64,000 nt of DNA from Elmis aenea (GCA_947652605.1 OX393577.1:4278868-4342867); one strand, 5' to 3'. Shown: positions 22,810 to 35,347, numbered from the stretch's first letter. Made by a program: numbers and translations. The notes: generated by a model from the letters alone, not told the origin.

Positions 22810-24850
22810 AAAGGTTTACATTTTTTTAAGTATCAACATCAGATGCAGCATACGATTTGATGCTAATTTTTAACACCATTCTAATACATTAATTAAGCCA
22901 GTAATTTGTTAATTTATTTTTAATCTGCAAGGTGATCTTCTAGCTTTGACAAATGAAACAAATTCAATAAAAAAATAACTAAATTATTCTCCCCTCACAC
23001 GTATATTTTAGTTAAGGAGTTACAACACGTTAAACATTTGTAATTAAAAATCGGAAAAATCATGAATAGCTATCACAAAACAAAAGCACAAGTCTTTGTA
23101 CCGTTTATCATTTAAAATGATTTGTATTTATTTTCAAAAAATTCAAATTGCAAGCATTTAAGACTGGAGAATATGTCTATATTGTTATTGTTCATGGTTT
23201 TATGTGATTGAAACGCCTATGGGAAAATACCAGCGTAGATTTTTTTTGTCAAGCGCCAACTGGTTCAATTTGAATTTTTGAAAATGATTATTAAACTTTG
23301 GAAATGTGTATAAACAGTTGTAGAAATTTATAATTATTTCGATTTTCACTTACAATTATTTAAAGAGTTGGAACTTTCAGCTGTCAAAAGTTGTCCCATA
23401 CCCTATAGGTATCTTTATTTTTAATGTGATCTTATTTCATCCACTCTTTGACGGAACTGACTAACTTTATTTCAGAGACTTAAATCTGATGTGCCTCTCC
23501 TTGTGTTGACACCAAGTTTGCACAACCGTATAATAGTAATGAGTTTGGTTTCATAAATTTAATTTGTGTTTTTTTTTCTTGTCCTTTTTCCTATTGTTTT
23601 TCTGTTGTATTGTGTATTGTGCACTGTGCCATAATGAAATGATAAGTTGAATCTCTAGCAGGAAGATTAAATAGCCGTTTATGACAGTTAAACTAGTTGA
23701 TAAGGATATAATTTAAATTATATTATTTAACGGGTGTACAAGTAAAGTGTGCAAATATAAATTTTTTGTGTTTTGCCTATACTTATATTTTCAGTTCCGT
23801 TTTTAGGGCAGCCTAAACATTTTTTGGAAATCGTTTTATCTTTCTAACACATTTATTGTTTTTGCATTATTTAAGACCATGATGTTCTATGTGTAGTTGT
23901 TTTTAAGAAAGTTTAAAAAACTAATTATACAAGTACCAGTAATTGTTTTGTAATTAAATCATTTCACAATAGTATCACAACGTATTAAATTATTAAGAAA
24001 GTAACAGAAGGTTTCTGATTACACTGTAGGTACAGTTCTCAGTACAAATCGAAATAAAAGGTATTATATGTATTTTTAACTCCACATCGGACACTAAACT
24101 TTAGCATTGACAATCACAATCTTTTAAACGATTCCATCACTAATACTTCGCAAACTTCAAATTTTCTGTTGGAATGCAAAATAAGTTAGTTGTGTTGAAA
24201 CAAAAACCACAAAACGTTGTTTTTATTTTTTTATTTGTTTTTTTGTTATTCTTCTGATCGATCTAATATCATGTTGATTTAGTTAAATTACTTTTTTCTT
24301 TATTTAAACTACGCTTTTTAATTTTTAAGTAAAACTTAACATTCCTCATATAATTTACAAATTTTTGTGTAACAAAAGAGTCTTAAATGTCAACGCGAAT
24401 ATTATGAGGTGGGCATCAGTCATTAGGGACAAAACTATGTAATTATAGAATCACAGATTGACAGAGGTTTGGACCTAAATGGCATGTAAAGCGCAGTGAC
24501 CCACCCTATGTACATTCACACATGAATTGGTTTTAAACAGTTTATCGCAATAATTAACGAAAGTTTTACTTAGTTTTAATTTAAGATAATCTATAATCGT
24601 GCAGAAACTAATTACACAGTACATTTATTTGTATTTAATCCCATTAAATGAACTGTATTTGCTGTTAAACGAACATTACAAGATCTTGCATGTGTAGGTA
24701 GTGTACATAACACTGTTAGAATAAAATTTATGACTGCGTTTAACATGCCACGGGCTGCAATTTTCCAAGTTTTGAAGATAATTTTATAAAAATTGGAAAG
24801 CATCTTAGTGTACATTAGTTAATTAAAAATTAGCTTAAAATGTACAAAAA
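22810..24850. other. AT-rich spacer, no gene recognised
   Basis: No frame with recognisable content; the 67-codon minus frame at 24,612-24,815 has no supporting features. Confidence 0.5.
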
Positions 24851-25205
24851 TATACAGGGTGTCCCAAATAACATTTCCAGAATTGGGATCTCGCCTATTA
24901 TAAGAGATACAGGTTTGCTTAAATTAGATGAATTATTCTAGGAAGAGAGGAGCTACAATCAATTTTTAAAAGTGCTAATTTTTCGTACTTCAGTTGTTAC
25001 AGCAAAACATATGAAAATGTTGAATTTCTTTTTCTCTAGTAACTTGTTCGTCTTAATCATTAGATCAATTTTATTAGTACTTTCTTGAGGTACTTTTTAA
25101 TGAAGAATGTAACAGTTATTTAAATTTTATCACTTACCATTTTTGAGATATTACCCCTAAGTAAATTTATTCTTATAGGCCGCGAAGTTGGCTATGAAAC
25201 ATGTG
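24851..25205 (+). mobile_element. TATACAGGGTGTCCC element, right end not found
   Basis: Starts TATACAGGGTGTCCCAAATA and contains at 25,184-25,200 the GAAGTTGGCTATGAAAC form of the internal block seen in other TACAGGGTG elements. No inverted partner end is visible before gene 2, so the element is truncated or its end has decayed. Confidence 0.5.
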
Positions 25206-25819
25206 CTTTTTTCTCCTCTTTTTTATGAGATTTTACTTGCTGTATCTATTTTTATAAATAAGTCACAAAATCAAGAAAAATCGTATTTTATCAATCACTT
25301 ATCAAGGTATCTATGAAAATAAAAACAAAAAACATCTAATTAAATGTTAAAATGACAGTTACCATTTGTCTGCGGTATCATTTATCAGGATTTTATAGTA
25401 TTGTTGTGTAATTCCATATTCTTTGTAGCAAATTTGTTGTCAAATATCTATGAGCACATTTAAAAATAACGAAAAATTTTACATGTTAAGATGCTACATT
25501 CTTTGTATTATATATTTGACATTTTTAAATAGAGTTTGTAATAAAAAATATAATAAATTTGGCAACTAAACCCCCAATATAGCGGATTTGTTCCAAAATT
25601 GTTTTAATTAATATAACAATTTAATATAATTTGAACTTGACATGATTTTTTTGACGTAGTTTAAATTCTAAACTGGATTATATCTATTTATTAAATACAA
25701 GGATACCTATCACAAATAATTGCATTATAAAGGTGTATGACACTTTTGAATTATATTCTAAATTAAAAGTAATGTGACCGCTTATTGCAGCTTTGTTAAA
25801 AATACGTTTGCGGGGAGAC

Positions 25820-25912
25820 TGAAAGGAGTCAGCCCTTGTTCTAGTTTTAAGGGTTTCCAGTGGGGCGACTCTAGAATATATAATCTGGTCTTGCAAACTG
25901 CAATGCATTCGA
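25820..25912 (+). promoter_or_regulatory. Gene 2 core promoter with conserved upstream module
   Basis: CAGCCCTTG (25,830-25,838), TTTAAGGG (25,846-25,853), CAGTGGGGC (25,858-25,866), TATATAA (25,877-25,883) and GCATTCG (25,905-25,911), again 28 bp past the TATA start. Spacing between the first three blocks is identical to gene 1. Confidence 0.85.
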
Positions 25913-25949
25913 TCTCCGCTGTAGAACGAGTAATTAATAAACAATCAAA

Positions 25950-28361
25950 ATGTTCAAGTTGGTAAGTGCTAATTAAAGTAGTTGCAGTAGTAAACAATTA
26001 AATGCAAAATACATGTTTCTGCAATCGTCACTAAAATAGCCGAACAAGTACCCAAAAGCGGCTGTAACAATCATTTTTACTGCCTACAAAGTCATCTTAT
26101 TAATAATAAATAGATGAATTTTTAATGAAGATACATAATTTAAATTTTCACATTTGTACACAACCTACTTTTGTCTTCAATTTTTCTTTTAGCTTGTATC
26201 AATAGGGCCCACATTTATTGTATTTTTTTTTAAATCTATTGAATTATTGCTTTTTTATTTAATTTCTTCTAATTCAAGATTCCCTTATTATGAAAAATAT
26301 TGAGTGTTAATATCACTACACATGTAAAGTAAGTGATGGCACATTTAGTTGCTTAAGTCTTTTATTGGTATATGATATTAATTTCAAGGTAATTATAATG
26401 TCCCTTTACCACAGTGTGTGCAAGATTTAATATATTTGTTAAATGAGTGTAGTGTTCTAAATAATGTATTCGTCAGTTGGGAAACAAAGATAAAACTTTT
26501 GATTTAACTGATTTAAAAAAAATTGTTGATAAGAATATGAAATATTTGTTACGTAACTCGCTATTTCAAAATTTCCAAGGATGTTTTAATTAGATGCGAA
26601 ATTTCGGTGGTTGCAAAAAGTTACATTTTTTGTCTAATCTAATAATTTTTGATAATTTTGATATGAAATATGTCTACTTTAAATATCTACCTCATTAAAA
26701 TTGTTTTGTTTTATATTGGTATAGTATTGTGTAATATGATAAATTTTTGAAGTAAAAAAATATTATTGAGTAATAAGTCCCTCTACCGTCAGGCGTAGGA
26801 AAAAAATTAAAAAATCAATTACATAAAAATCAAAAAATTAATTTATTATAAACCATTTTTTGCAAAAACTTGTTTTCAAAACTTGTTGCTTTAAAAATGA
26901 TCACTCAACAATTTTCGTAAGCACAGTACCTATTAAATTTTTTTAAATTTCCTTTTAAACCTTTTGACGTTAAAGTAAATAAACAAGAAGTTCATTATAA
27001 CAAAAAAACGACAAAACCGTTTAAAGTCGACCATTTATTTGCAACACAGTCACCGCATATGTCGTTTGGTGATTTTCCAAAATCAGTGCCACAACCTGTG
27101 GTCGCCACAAATAACGTATCAAAGGTTTTAACCTTTGGTTTATTTGGATTCCATTTAAAACTACTCATTTATCAGTTTAAAATAAAGTATGTATTGTTTA
27201 GGTTTTGGTTTAGGAGTTTATTACTTAAGTAAAATATTTTTTCTGCGTCCGTCCAGAAAATCAGTTGTTTCCGATCAATTTTTAGCCTGGAAATACATCT
27301 TTACTGGCTTAGGCCAGAAAATAACTGGTTGCCATGGTAATGATTTGTCTTTACCAGCCAAGGCTGGAAAGAAGCTGGTTGCCATGGTGATGAGTTGTTT
27401 TGTTTATTAGCGCTGTCAAACAAGCGTCATTATACCACCAAGCGAGTTTTCACCTGTAGTTCGTTAAGTTATTTTTTAATTATGGATGATAACTATAGTC
27501 ATTGTGGTGTCAGTGTCGGACGCAGAAAAAATATTGTACGTAACATACCCGTAAAGTGTCTTTACTGGACTCGTACGCTTTCAGAACTCGCCTATGGCTC
27601 GTCCAAAAACTGTCTACTCGTCCAGTAAAGTACCAATTTTCGGTCTTGTTACTTAAATAAATATTTTTCTACGACCACTGTTGTAAATGACACCATACAG
27701 CTTGCATGCAAAGTAAGTGGGTCCTTACGCACGCTTAGCAAAAAGCACAGTTTTAAAAAAAAATGATCAAAGTAGACTCACGTCAAACACTTGTCGCATG
27801 GCTGGTAAGTGAGTTTTAACGCACGGTAAGCAAAACGCACACTTGTCTAGAAATGTCAAAGTAGGCTTACGTCAAAATTGACAAGACAACGTAATTACAT
27901 GTGTGTATTAGCCAAAAAGTCGTTAAAATCGTAGGTATTATGTGATCGTAGAAAAAGTAGGCTACATAACACGAGTTGTAACGAAATTTTCCATTCGTGC
28001 CTAATATGCTTCTTACAACTCTTGCTATGTAATATACTATTATGAACAACTAATGGAGAAAACCCAATATTGTTATTGCAACTGATCTTAAATTTATTTC
28101 TGTTTTCAGTTCGCCATATTCGCCCTCATCGTATCCGCCGTCAGTGCTGGTGTTATCGGCATCGGCCATGCCCCAGCCATAGCCGTCGCTCCCGTAGCCC
28201 ATGTGTCCCACGCTACCTCTTATGCTAACAGCAACTTGCTCGCTGTGCACGCCACCCCCGTAGTAGCTGCTCATGCTCCAGTCGCTGTCGCTCATGCCGC
28301 TCCCATCGCGATTGCACCAGTAGCCATTGGTCATGGTATTGGTTACGGTTACGGTCATTAA
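25950..28361 (+). CDS. Gene 2: secreted Ala/Val/His-rich cuticle-type protein (87 aa, two coding exons)
   Basis: Exon 1 is 25,950-25,961 (MFKL) with donor GTAAGT; exon 2 is 28,110-28,361 after a TTTTCAG acceptor. The signal peptide FAIFALIVSAVSA, with cleavage likely before GVIG, is nearly identical to gene 1. The mature protein has VSHATSYANSNLLAVHATPVV, then alternating Ala-His-Ala-Pro and Ala-Pro-Val units, and a short GIGYGYGH tail in place of the longer Gly-Tyr repeats of gene 1. It is the shortest of the paralogues. The 2.1-kb intron carries a dispersed repeat and a tandem duplication. No Rebers-Riddiford motif. The likely role is structural, in the extracellular cuticle; this is inferred from signal peptide, composition and neighbours. 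Confidence 0.85.
27195..27660 (+). repeat. Dispersed repeat, copy A, with small open frame (in gene 2 intron)
   Basis: Bounded by ATTTTTTCTGCGTCCGTCCA on the left and CGTCCAGTAAAGTACC on the right. A reverse-complement copy lies at 45,535-45,925. Inside, CTGGTTGCCATGGT is duplicated 50 bp apart (27,325 and 27,375). A frame at 27,483-27,628 begins MDDNYSHCGVSVGRRKNIVR and is matched by the other copy (MDGDDSDSGVSGGRRKNIVR). I do not recognise the peptide. Class of element unknown. Confidence 0.65.
27713..27885. repeat. Two-copy 92-bp tandem duplication in the gene 2 intron
   Basis: Unit 1 begins GTAAGTGGGTCCTTACGCAC at 27,713; unit 2 begins GTAAGTGAGTTTTAACGCAC at 27,805. Both contain AGCAAAA-GCACA and TCAAAGTAG-CT-ACGTCAAA. 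The units are clearly diverged, so the duplication is not recent. Each unit starts with a splice-donor-like GTAAGT. Confidence 0.6.
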
Positions 28362-28426
28362 GTCGTGTCATAATATCATCAACATCTCACCTGTAATTTA
28401 TTCCAATGTACATCCTTACTAGACTG

Positions 28427-28432
28427 AATAAA
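28427..28432 (+). terminator. Gene 2 poly(A) signal
   Basis: AATAAA 66 bp past the stop codon, giving a short 3' untranslated region. Confidence 0.75.
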
Positions 28433-28439
28433 CATAAGC

Positions 28440-30625
28440 AAAATTAATTATGTGTTTATATTTTAATTCGAATAACTTCCTGTCAAGGCGAATTATTCTG
28501 TAACCATGGTATAAAACAATTTGAAAGACTGTTGGATTGTTAAATACATAACCTGAAACAATTTCAACTATACATGGTGTTTTGTTTTTGCACACCGATA
28601 CGTAACTTTGTTCTTTAGCCAATTTATTCCTGAAATATGTTTGATCAAGAATTTTTTTGAAACTTGTACAAACTGTTGTTTAATGCCTTAAGAAAGCATA
28701 TTTAACCCTCCAACTCCCATGGAAAGTGCCAGCGAGCTGCCGTTATTAAATATTGCTTTTCTTACGTCTATTGCTGTTAATAATCACGTGACACGAATTT
28801 TTTTTTATTGTGGTTGTTATTTTTCCTGAAAATTAAGTGTCACCCTTAGGTGCCACTAAGTATTACGGTAACGCAAGTCGCATAAATACTGTACACATTA
28901 TCGTAGGCTATGAAACACAAATGACAACTTTTATTTAATTTTATTTACGAAATACGATGCAATATGCAATATGCATTATTGCATGAAAATTAAAAAGAAA
29001 ATCTGTTTAGGGGAACAGCACAGGATCTGCTTATCAATTGCGGTTTTCCATATTCCTGGCAATAACTTGAAACCATAGTCCCTTCGAAATTCGCAATATG
29101 TAAGATTAGAATAGCCCATTTTTTTAAATAACGCAATTTTCGACATGCAGCATTTAAACCAGGGACTAAAAACTAAAAAAAGTTCGTTCGTTTCTGTTCG
29201 GAACTAAAACGAAATATATCGTTATCATTCTTTTCGTTCCCACCAAAAAAATTTCTTTTTCGTTTTCGTGAACCGAAATAATAACGGTTAAAACCAGTTT
29301 TACAATTATTTTTTTTGTCGTCAAAAATCGAGGACTTTAATTTTTTTTTTCAAGTCACTTCAACCCTCTATAAACACGATAACAATCTTTGCGTCTCCGC
29401 TAAATTATAAACGATGACAGCATATTTTAGACTGGCGAACCGCCGCCGCCGCCATATTAAATTTACCAAATCGTTAAACACATTAACATTTTACCATTTT
29501 ATTTAGTATAACACCAGTAAGGTGCAAAAATACAACATGATTAGTTTAAATTGTACACACGATTTTTATCTAAAAAAAATATAAAAATATAGCAAGTGCT
29601 GTTTTAAATTGGTTTTAGTACTAAAAATCTATAAATTTGAATTAAATTAGATCCTGCTGTAATTATTTTAAAAGAAAAGAATTAATTCAAGTGGATAATT
29701 TACTTAATGTTCCCATGAATGTTATAAATAAAAAAAGATATTTAAAAAAACTTATATTAACTTTAAACGCAAATAAAACATATCTACACATTAATAATAT
29801 ACAAAAATAAACTTGAAATTTACTCTAACTTAAAAGTTTGTACATACCATATAGCATATAATATACATTTTCACAATCCATGCAATCTTACTAACAACAC
29901 ATCTTACAATAAATCTTCTTTTACATTAGTTTTTTTCGAAGTAAGAATAAATTTTACTTTTATTAACTCTAAACGCAAATAAAACATACACATTAATAAT
30001 ATATATCCAATCAAGTGTACCTACAGATAATATCTGTACCTTTTCTTGTGTTACACGAAATTGCAAGTATAAACAATAAAGTTGTTAATACATAAAGGTT
30101 TATGGAAACAAGAAAAGCTCACTTATTTCAAGTGAGATTTTTTACTGTCCCGTGGAGTCTCCCCAGCATAGATGGTAAATTCGCGTTTGTGTTAAACAAT
30201 TAATTTTTTTTAAGCACCAACTTTTCTCAAGAATAAAATTATTTGAGAAGCCAATAATAAGAAACTTTACCATTTACTGCAGAGCTTTTGGACGTTAAAA
30301 TTACTATAAAAATTGAAATTTTAACGACAAATTTCACCTTTGGTCGTATTTTTGAATTCTAAACTATCTTTCTCCATGAAGTTTTTTTTGTAACTCTTAA
30401 AATAAGGCCACTTTACTCTTGTGAATATATCTGAAATCGCTAAAAGCTAGTATCGTATACATTTTTATAAAATCTTCTCCATCTCAAAATTAGTTTTGGT
30501 CATCCACCAATTTTTATCAAGAATAAAAATTATTGAGAAAATTTTAATAAAAAACGATTTAATTTGTTGATACTTTATGAATGACGCTGTATAAAAGACA
30601 TAATGTATGGTGATTAATCAATAAA
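28440..30625. other. Spacer between genes 2 and the first Helentron-like copy
   Basis: No gene recognised. Near 29,159 CAGGGACTAAAAACTAAAAA, followed by alternating GTTCG/GAAC strings to about 29,310, looks like one end of a hAT-type element related in style to that at 48.2 kb; no matching right end was found. Confidence 0.4.
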
Positions 30626-31170
30626 TCTATATATATAAAAGAGCTTGTTTGTGTGTTTGTTTGTTTGTTTGTTTGTTTGTTTGTTTGTTTGTTCGCTATA
30701 CAATCCTAGGTCCGTTGACCGATCGGGACCAAATTTTGCACAGTTACTATTTAGGACCTTGCAGATCTAACGCCAAACTTTAAGTACAAGCACATATTAC
30801 CAATTAAAAAAAAAAAAAAATTACTTGGACGGGATTCGATCATACGTCGGCAAATACCTGGTCATAACACGATACGGCGCGGTGTATTTCACAAGTAAAG
30901 ATTGTTTTGTATACAATTAGCAATAAATGTACATGAAGTATTATTTTTATTAGTACATTTTTAATTGAAACAAGACGAAAGAAAATAAATTTGAGTTATT
31001 ATTCAATTTTTAAGCAATAAATAGTTATTTTTTAATGAATTATAAGAAAATGGAAAGATGATTGATCAGAGTATGTCATTTGTGTATGATTTGGAATTAT
31101 TGGGCTTATTCAAGTTAAAACAGTAATTACAATTGTAATCGCCCGTGCAACGCCGGGTAAACCATCTTGT
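30626..31170 (+). mobile_element. Helentron-like non-autonomous element, copy 1
   Basis: Begins TCTATATATATAAAAGAGC, runs into a (GTTT)n microsatellite and then GACCGATCGGGACCAAATTTT, and ends with CCCGTGCAACGCCGGGTAAACC, a small GC hairpin close to the 3' end. No terminal inverted repeats and no target duplication are visible. This layout (TA-rich 5' start, internal microsatellite, 3' hairpin) is that of non-autonomous Helentron/Helitron-like elements. A nearly identical copy is at 35,348-35,876, so the family was active recently. Confidence 0.75.
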
Positions 31171-31770
31171 TAGTTATAAAAAGGAAAAATAGTCAAGATT
31201 CTTAAAAAAATCACGAAATTTTGATTTTCTTAGTATAAATCAATGATTTTTAATTTTTTTTAAATAAAAATCAAATTTTGCCGCTCAATCCTGGAATAGT
31301 GATCCAAAATGTATGAAAAGTCTGAATCAAAACCTAATTATATCAGACTGTAAAAAGTAACTTATTCAAGAAAGTACTATTACTTTTATAATTTAAAAAA
31401 AAGTAAAAAAACTTACCAAAACTTAAAATTGCAAAAACTTTTCTTTAGACAATGTGTGAACCAAGATGGGTATAACAAAAATTTTTCAAGATAAAAATTC
31501 AGCACCACATTTCTCAATTTTGCACCAATTCACCCGACGTTGTAGCTTTTAAGATTATCAAGATTCCCATGCAGGGCATCAAATTTGGAACATATTGCAT
31601 AGATTACCCGGATAAATCTGGAGCTCTTCATATTTTCTGGGCCAAGTGTTCAAAGCATTGAAGAAGGGGCGAAAAAGCATGCGGAAATGTACGTTTTACT
31701 ATGCATATTAGTGACTGCAACACTGCTAATTTTATTCAAAGTTAATTAATTAGAAATATACACATTTTGT
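31171..31770. other. Spacer upstream of gene 3
   Basis: No gene. The last part (from about 31,700) aligns with the region upstream of gene 4 and belongs to the duplicated segment. Confidence 0.5.
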
Positions 31771-31777
31771 GTAGTTT

Positions 31778-31876
31778 TTGAAAGGCGTCAGCCCTTGAAC
31801 TTGGACGAGATTAAAGGGGTGTCAGTGGGGCGTTATAGAGTATATAATGAGCCGTTTTCAAAACTGAATCATATTC
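31778..31876 (+). promoter_or_regulatory. Gene 3 core promoter with conserved upstream module
   Basis: CAGCCCTTG (31,789-31,797), TTAAAGGG (31,811-31,818), CAGTGGGGC (31,823-31,831) and TATATAA (31,841-31,847). TCATATTC at 31,869-31,876 lies at initiator distance. The gap between the first two blocks is 6 bp longer than in genes 1 and 2 but identical to gene 4. Confidence 0.85.
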
Positions 31877-31907
31877 AACTGCTGTATCACAACCAGCAAC
31901 AACAAAA

Positions 31908-32387
31908 ATGTTCAAAGTAGTGAGTATCCAGCGAAATATTACAATATATTAAAAATTTCATTAGAGCATTCGCAACATTTTACAAAACTGCAAGGATATA
32001 ACAGTGTTTTTGGATATCTTGGAGTGAATTTACTAGCTTACGATTGTTCAATTGTTTTAATTTTGCTTTTGTTTGCATTTTCAGGCTATTGTATTCGCCC
32101 TCGTCGCCGTCTGCGCTGTCAGCGCTGGAGTTATTGGAGTTCCAGTAGCATCCCATGCTAGCTCTTATGCTAACAGCAACTTGCTCGCCGTCCATGCCAC
32201 CCCTGTAGTCGCCTCTCAAGGTGTCATCGGCGGTGTTGGTCTTGGTGGTGGATGGGGCGGCAGCGGTTGGTCCAACGGCTGGAACGGCGGTAGAGGCGCT
32301 GGATGGAACAATGGAGGCTGGAACAACGGTGGATGGAACAATGGTGGATGGAACAATGGATGGAACGGTGGCAAAGGAGCCTGGTAA
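31908..32387 (+). CDS. Gene 3: secreted Trp-Asn-Gly-rich cuticle-type protein (104 aa, two coding exons)
   Basis: Exon 1 is 31,908-31,919 (MFKV) with donor GTGAGT; exon 2 is 32,085-32,387 after a TTTTCAG acceptor. The signal peptide AIVFALVAVCAVSA is followed by GVIGVPV and the shared block SHASSYANSNLLAVHATPVV. The C-terminal half is a Gly-rich tail with repeated GWNNG units (nine Trp in about 45 residues) ending GGKGAW. The intron is only 165 bp, so this gene lacks the transposon load of genes 1 and 2. It is the sister copy of gene 4. Trp in Gly/Asn-rich sequence suggests a self-associating or cross-linkable matrix protein; this is inference. No Rebers-Riddiford motif. Confidence 0.88.
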
Positions 32388-32486
32388 GAAGGTTCAATCC
32401 AGTCGTCATCAAATCGTCTAGATCAGTTTGTAAATAGTTAAATTTTCATTTTGTAATCAACGAGTGTAATTATGCTATATTCTTTA

Positions 32487-32492
32487 AATAAA
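32487..32492 (+). terminator. Gene 3 poly(A) signal
   Basis: AATAAA 100 bp past the stop codon; the same position relative to the stop is kept in gene 4. Confidence 0.7.
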
Positions 32493-33133
32493 TATACGTA
32501 AAATTTAATTAGTATTTTTTATATTGTACCAAATGTTCCTTCCTTTAAAAAACAGTTTTATAGAACTAGAGCGACTAATCTTTCGCAAATGCTGCAATGT
32601 GTCATAAAATTTAAATAAGTGATATTATTTAATGGAGCAATTTTGAAAGTATATTCCTACCCATTCTTTAAGCAAAACAAATTAATTAGACTCAGTTTAA
32701 AAATACAAAGTTTTAGTTGCTTGATATAATTACAAATTAATTCATTTAATTGTTGTATGGTGTTGAACATTTGCATCTAACAATATTTTCAAAATAAAAG
32801 GTAAATAGCTCAAAAACGTCTGGTTTTAGGTTCAAAAAACCTCAAATATTTTTGAAAGAGAATTTGATTTAAAATCTAATGTTTGTTAAATGCACTACAT
32901 CATCTTTCCAAAGTAAAAAAGATACGCATTGGTACGCGGAAACACAACACTGGGTATAGCCAAAAACTTTAAGCTATGTGGCTCATGATCTTCAACAAAC
33001 GTAATTGTTTAATTATTTTTTTATAAATATAATAATAAATCAGACATGAAGAAAATACGCACAAGGAAGACACTTAAAAATTGGACCATTTATGATAACT
33101 TAAGCTAACTTAACTTAGCCTTTTAACAATGAT
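32493..33133. other. Spacer downstream of gene 3
   Basis: The first 200 bp, to about 32,695, align with the 3' flank of gene 4 (shared AACTAGAGCGACTAATCTTT at 32,565 and 38,295). The rest shows nothing recognisable. Confidence 0.6.
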
Positions 33134-33141
33134 ATTAAAAA

Positions 33142-33912
33142 GGGTTTGGTGAAAATTGCTCGAAAACAGTTGCTAGAAAGAAAATTGCTCGAAATCAATT
33201 GCTCAAAAAATTGTTCCTCGAATTGACAGTTCCTAGAAAGCCTAGTTGCTCGAATAACAATTTCTCGAAAACAAAATTGCTCGAAATAATAAAAGAAGTT
33301 ACTTGAAGAAAATTCATATCTATAAATACAAAATAATTAAGTGTACTAGAAAAGTTGTTTACACTTAGAAAAATGTATTTAAATTTATTTACAAATACAT
33401 GTACACTTAACAACCAATGTTGTGAGCAAGACTGCGAAGATATCCTGTAATATCTACGTTGTACTAAAAATTTTGCTATAAGCGCAGTATTTTTCCCACA
33501 CAATCGCGATATTTACGGCTGGCTACCCATTGAAAGTTCAACGCTAGACCAAAATTGTTCTATTTTCAACTCGTTAAGGCTGTGTTGATTTTTTGCATTT
33601 CTATACTATATTCTAAGGACTCCCTAACAGTAAAATACTATTAGCAAGGAAGGTTGTTTGAAGTTATTTAATTGTGCTCGTTAAGAGTCAAGTGTAAACA
33701 AATATAAACACCTTCTCTAGTACATTTAATTATTTTGTATTTATGTAAAATTAATAAAATTTCTTTAATTAACTTATTTCATTATTTCGAGCAATTTTGT
33801 TTTCGAGAAATTGTTGTTCTAGCAACTAGGCTTTCGAGGAAGTGTCCATTCGAGGAAAATTTTTTCAAGCAATTGATTCGAGAAGTTGTTATCGAGCAAT
33901 TTTCCGCAACCC
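33142..33912. mobile_element. Foldback element with arms of repeated TTGCTCGAAA motifs
   Basis: Left arm 33,142-33,372 and right arm about 33,690-33,912 are reverse complements. Each outer part is a run of variants of AATTGCTCGAAAACA, and the inner parts share AAATACAAAATAATTAA-GTACTAGA. Possible 8-bp target duplication ATTAAAA(A/G) at 33,134-33,141 and 33,913-33,920, in AT-rich DNA and therefore weak. No coding sequence in the roughly 300-bp loop. Confidence 0.8.
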
Positions 33913-33920
33913 ATTAAAAG

Positions 33921-34404
33921 GCGAGTCCCTATAAAATAAGTATAAAAATGTAGGGTTTTCAATTACTACTTCAAATAAGAGATTTTCAATAATAATAATA
34001 ACAATATTATGTTTTATTCATATATAAACGAAAGTTCCGCGTTTTTAAAAGTGATATGTGCTTTAATAAAAAGGTGATGAAAATATTATTAAAAAAAGTA
34101 TGCAAACAATAACAACAGTTTGGAAACATGTGTCTCATAAAAGGAATTTTTTTCGAAAAGTGTTACTTGTGTAGTGAAATGTAGCAATACGTAATTAAAT
34201 TTATTTGTGAATAATTTTTCTGCAGGCATGCGGAACATGCTTGATGAAGTTATGAAGTAAATTTCAATGCGTGCTAAATAACTTTGTGATATGGATATTG
34301 TATGTTAATTTTTCAACTGGTGTAATAGTGGAACAATAACAAAAAATTATTTGACAACACTAGATTGCACATACATGCATTTATAAATAGGCGATCAAAG
34401 ATAA
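33921..34404. other. AT-rich spacer
   Basis: Nothing recognisable on either strand. Confidence 0.5.
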
Positions 34405-34498
34405 CGCATCTTTAAGGCCCAAAAATTTGAAACGAGTCAGCTAAGGTGGATGGGTCATCTCACGAGAATAAAAGAAGTTCGAAAAGTACAAAGACCCT
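34405..34498 (+). pseudogene. Fragment of an RTE-like polyprotein C-terminus
   Basis: Reads FETSQLRWMGHLTRIKEVRK, matching the LRWxGH(V/L)xR block near the end of RTE-like reverse transcriptase proteins. Only about 30 codons survive. Confidence 0.55.
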
Positions 34499-34499
34499 G

Positions 34500-34675
34500 A
34501 GGGTCCGTGAATCCTTCTAAAGGGGTCCTCCGAGCCTTTTATGATGTTCGAAAATCAATCAAATTTATTTGCCAGGCTGTTAAAAACAAAAAATTGTCTA
34601 CAAAACAATTTATTGAGGTCCTCTATAAACTTTTGGAAGAGGTCCTCAAAGTAAAAAGTTTGAGAAACACTGTAA
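34500..34675. mobile_element. Truncated small hAT-type element
   Basis: The right end AGTTTGAGAAACACTG is the complement of the common hAT-type terminus CAGTGTTTCTCAAACT, and the interior repeats GGTCCTC. The left terminus is missing; GGTCCGTGAATCC at 34,503 follows directly on the retroelement fragment. Confidence 0.5.
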
Positions 34676-34679
34676 TAAA

Positions 34680-35347
34680 GCAATCTGAAATGTAATGACA
34701 AATAAGTTATGTGTAGACTGCGCTCCCTTATTTTACAGCTCTATAGTTTATAATGTGTGACGCAAAGACTCAAACATTAAACTCTTTTTTTGGCACTTAT
34801 TTTTGAAATTTAAAGAATAATTTTTGTTGCTTTTCTATTATCATTCTGAATAAACCTGTTGGCTTGTCTGGAGAATCGCCGTATACATGATGACTTATAC
34901 AATGACTTTTTTGTTTTAAATTAGCCACAGTTACCAAACGGCTATCATGATTCGCATCTGAATCACCAAAAACCGCTAGCAGGTGTTCAACTTTTAAAAT
35001 CTTAGGTCTTACACAATTTTTTTTTCAAGGTAAATATTTTATTTTTAATTTTTGCAGGTAGCCTTAATTCCACTATTGCTATTTGTATGAATTAATTAAT
35101 TAGTGACCACTTTCTTCATATGCTAATGTGTGAGCTGAACCGAACAAAGTAATAAACTTTTTTTTAATGCGTGTAGCGACGGAAACCAGTTAGTGATCCA
35201 TGAACTAGACGAATTTATTTCATCACTAATTCTTATTTTGTTTGTATTTCAAATATAAACGAATTGACCAATGATCTTAGTGGTTCCGCAAACAGACGTG
35301 CAATATAGAAAATAAATTAATATTGATAGCCTTTTAATCTTCTTCTA
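34680..35347. other. AT-rich spacer
   Basis: Nothing recognisable on either strand. Confidence 0.5.
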
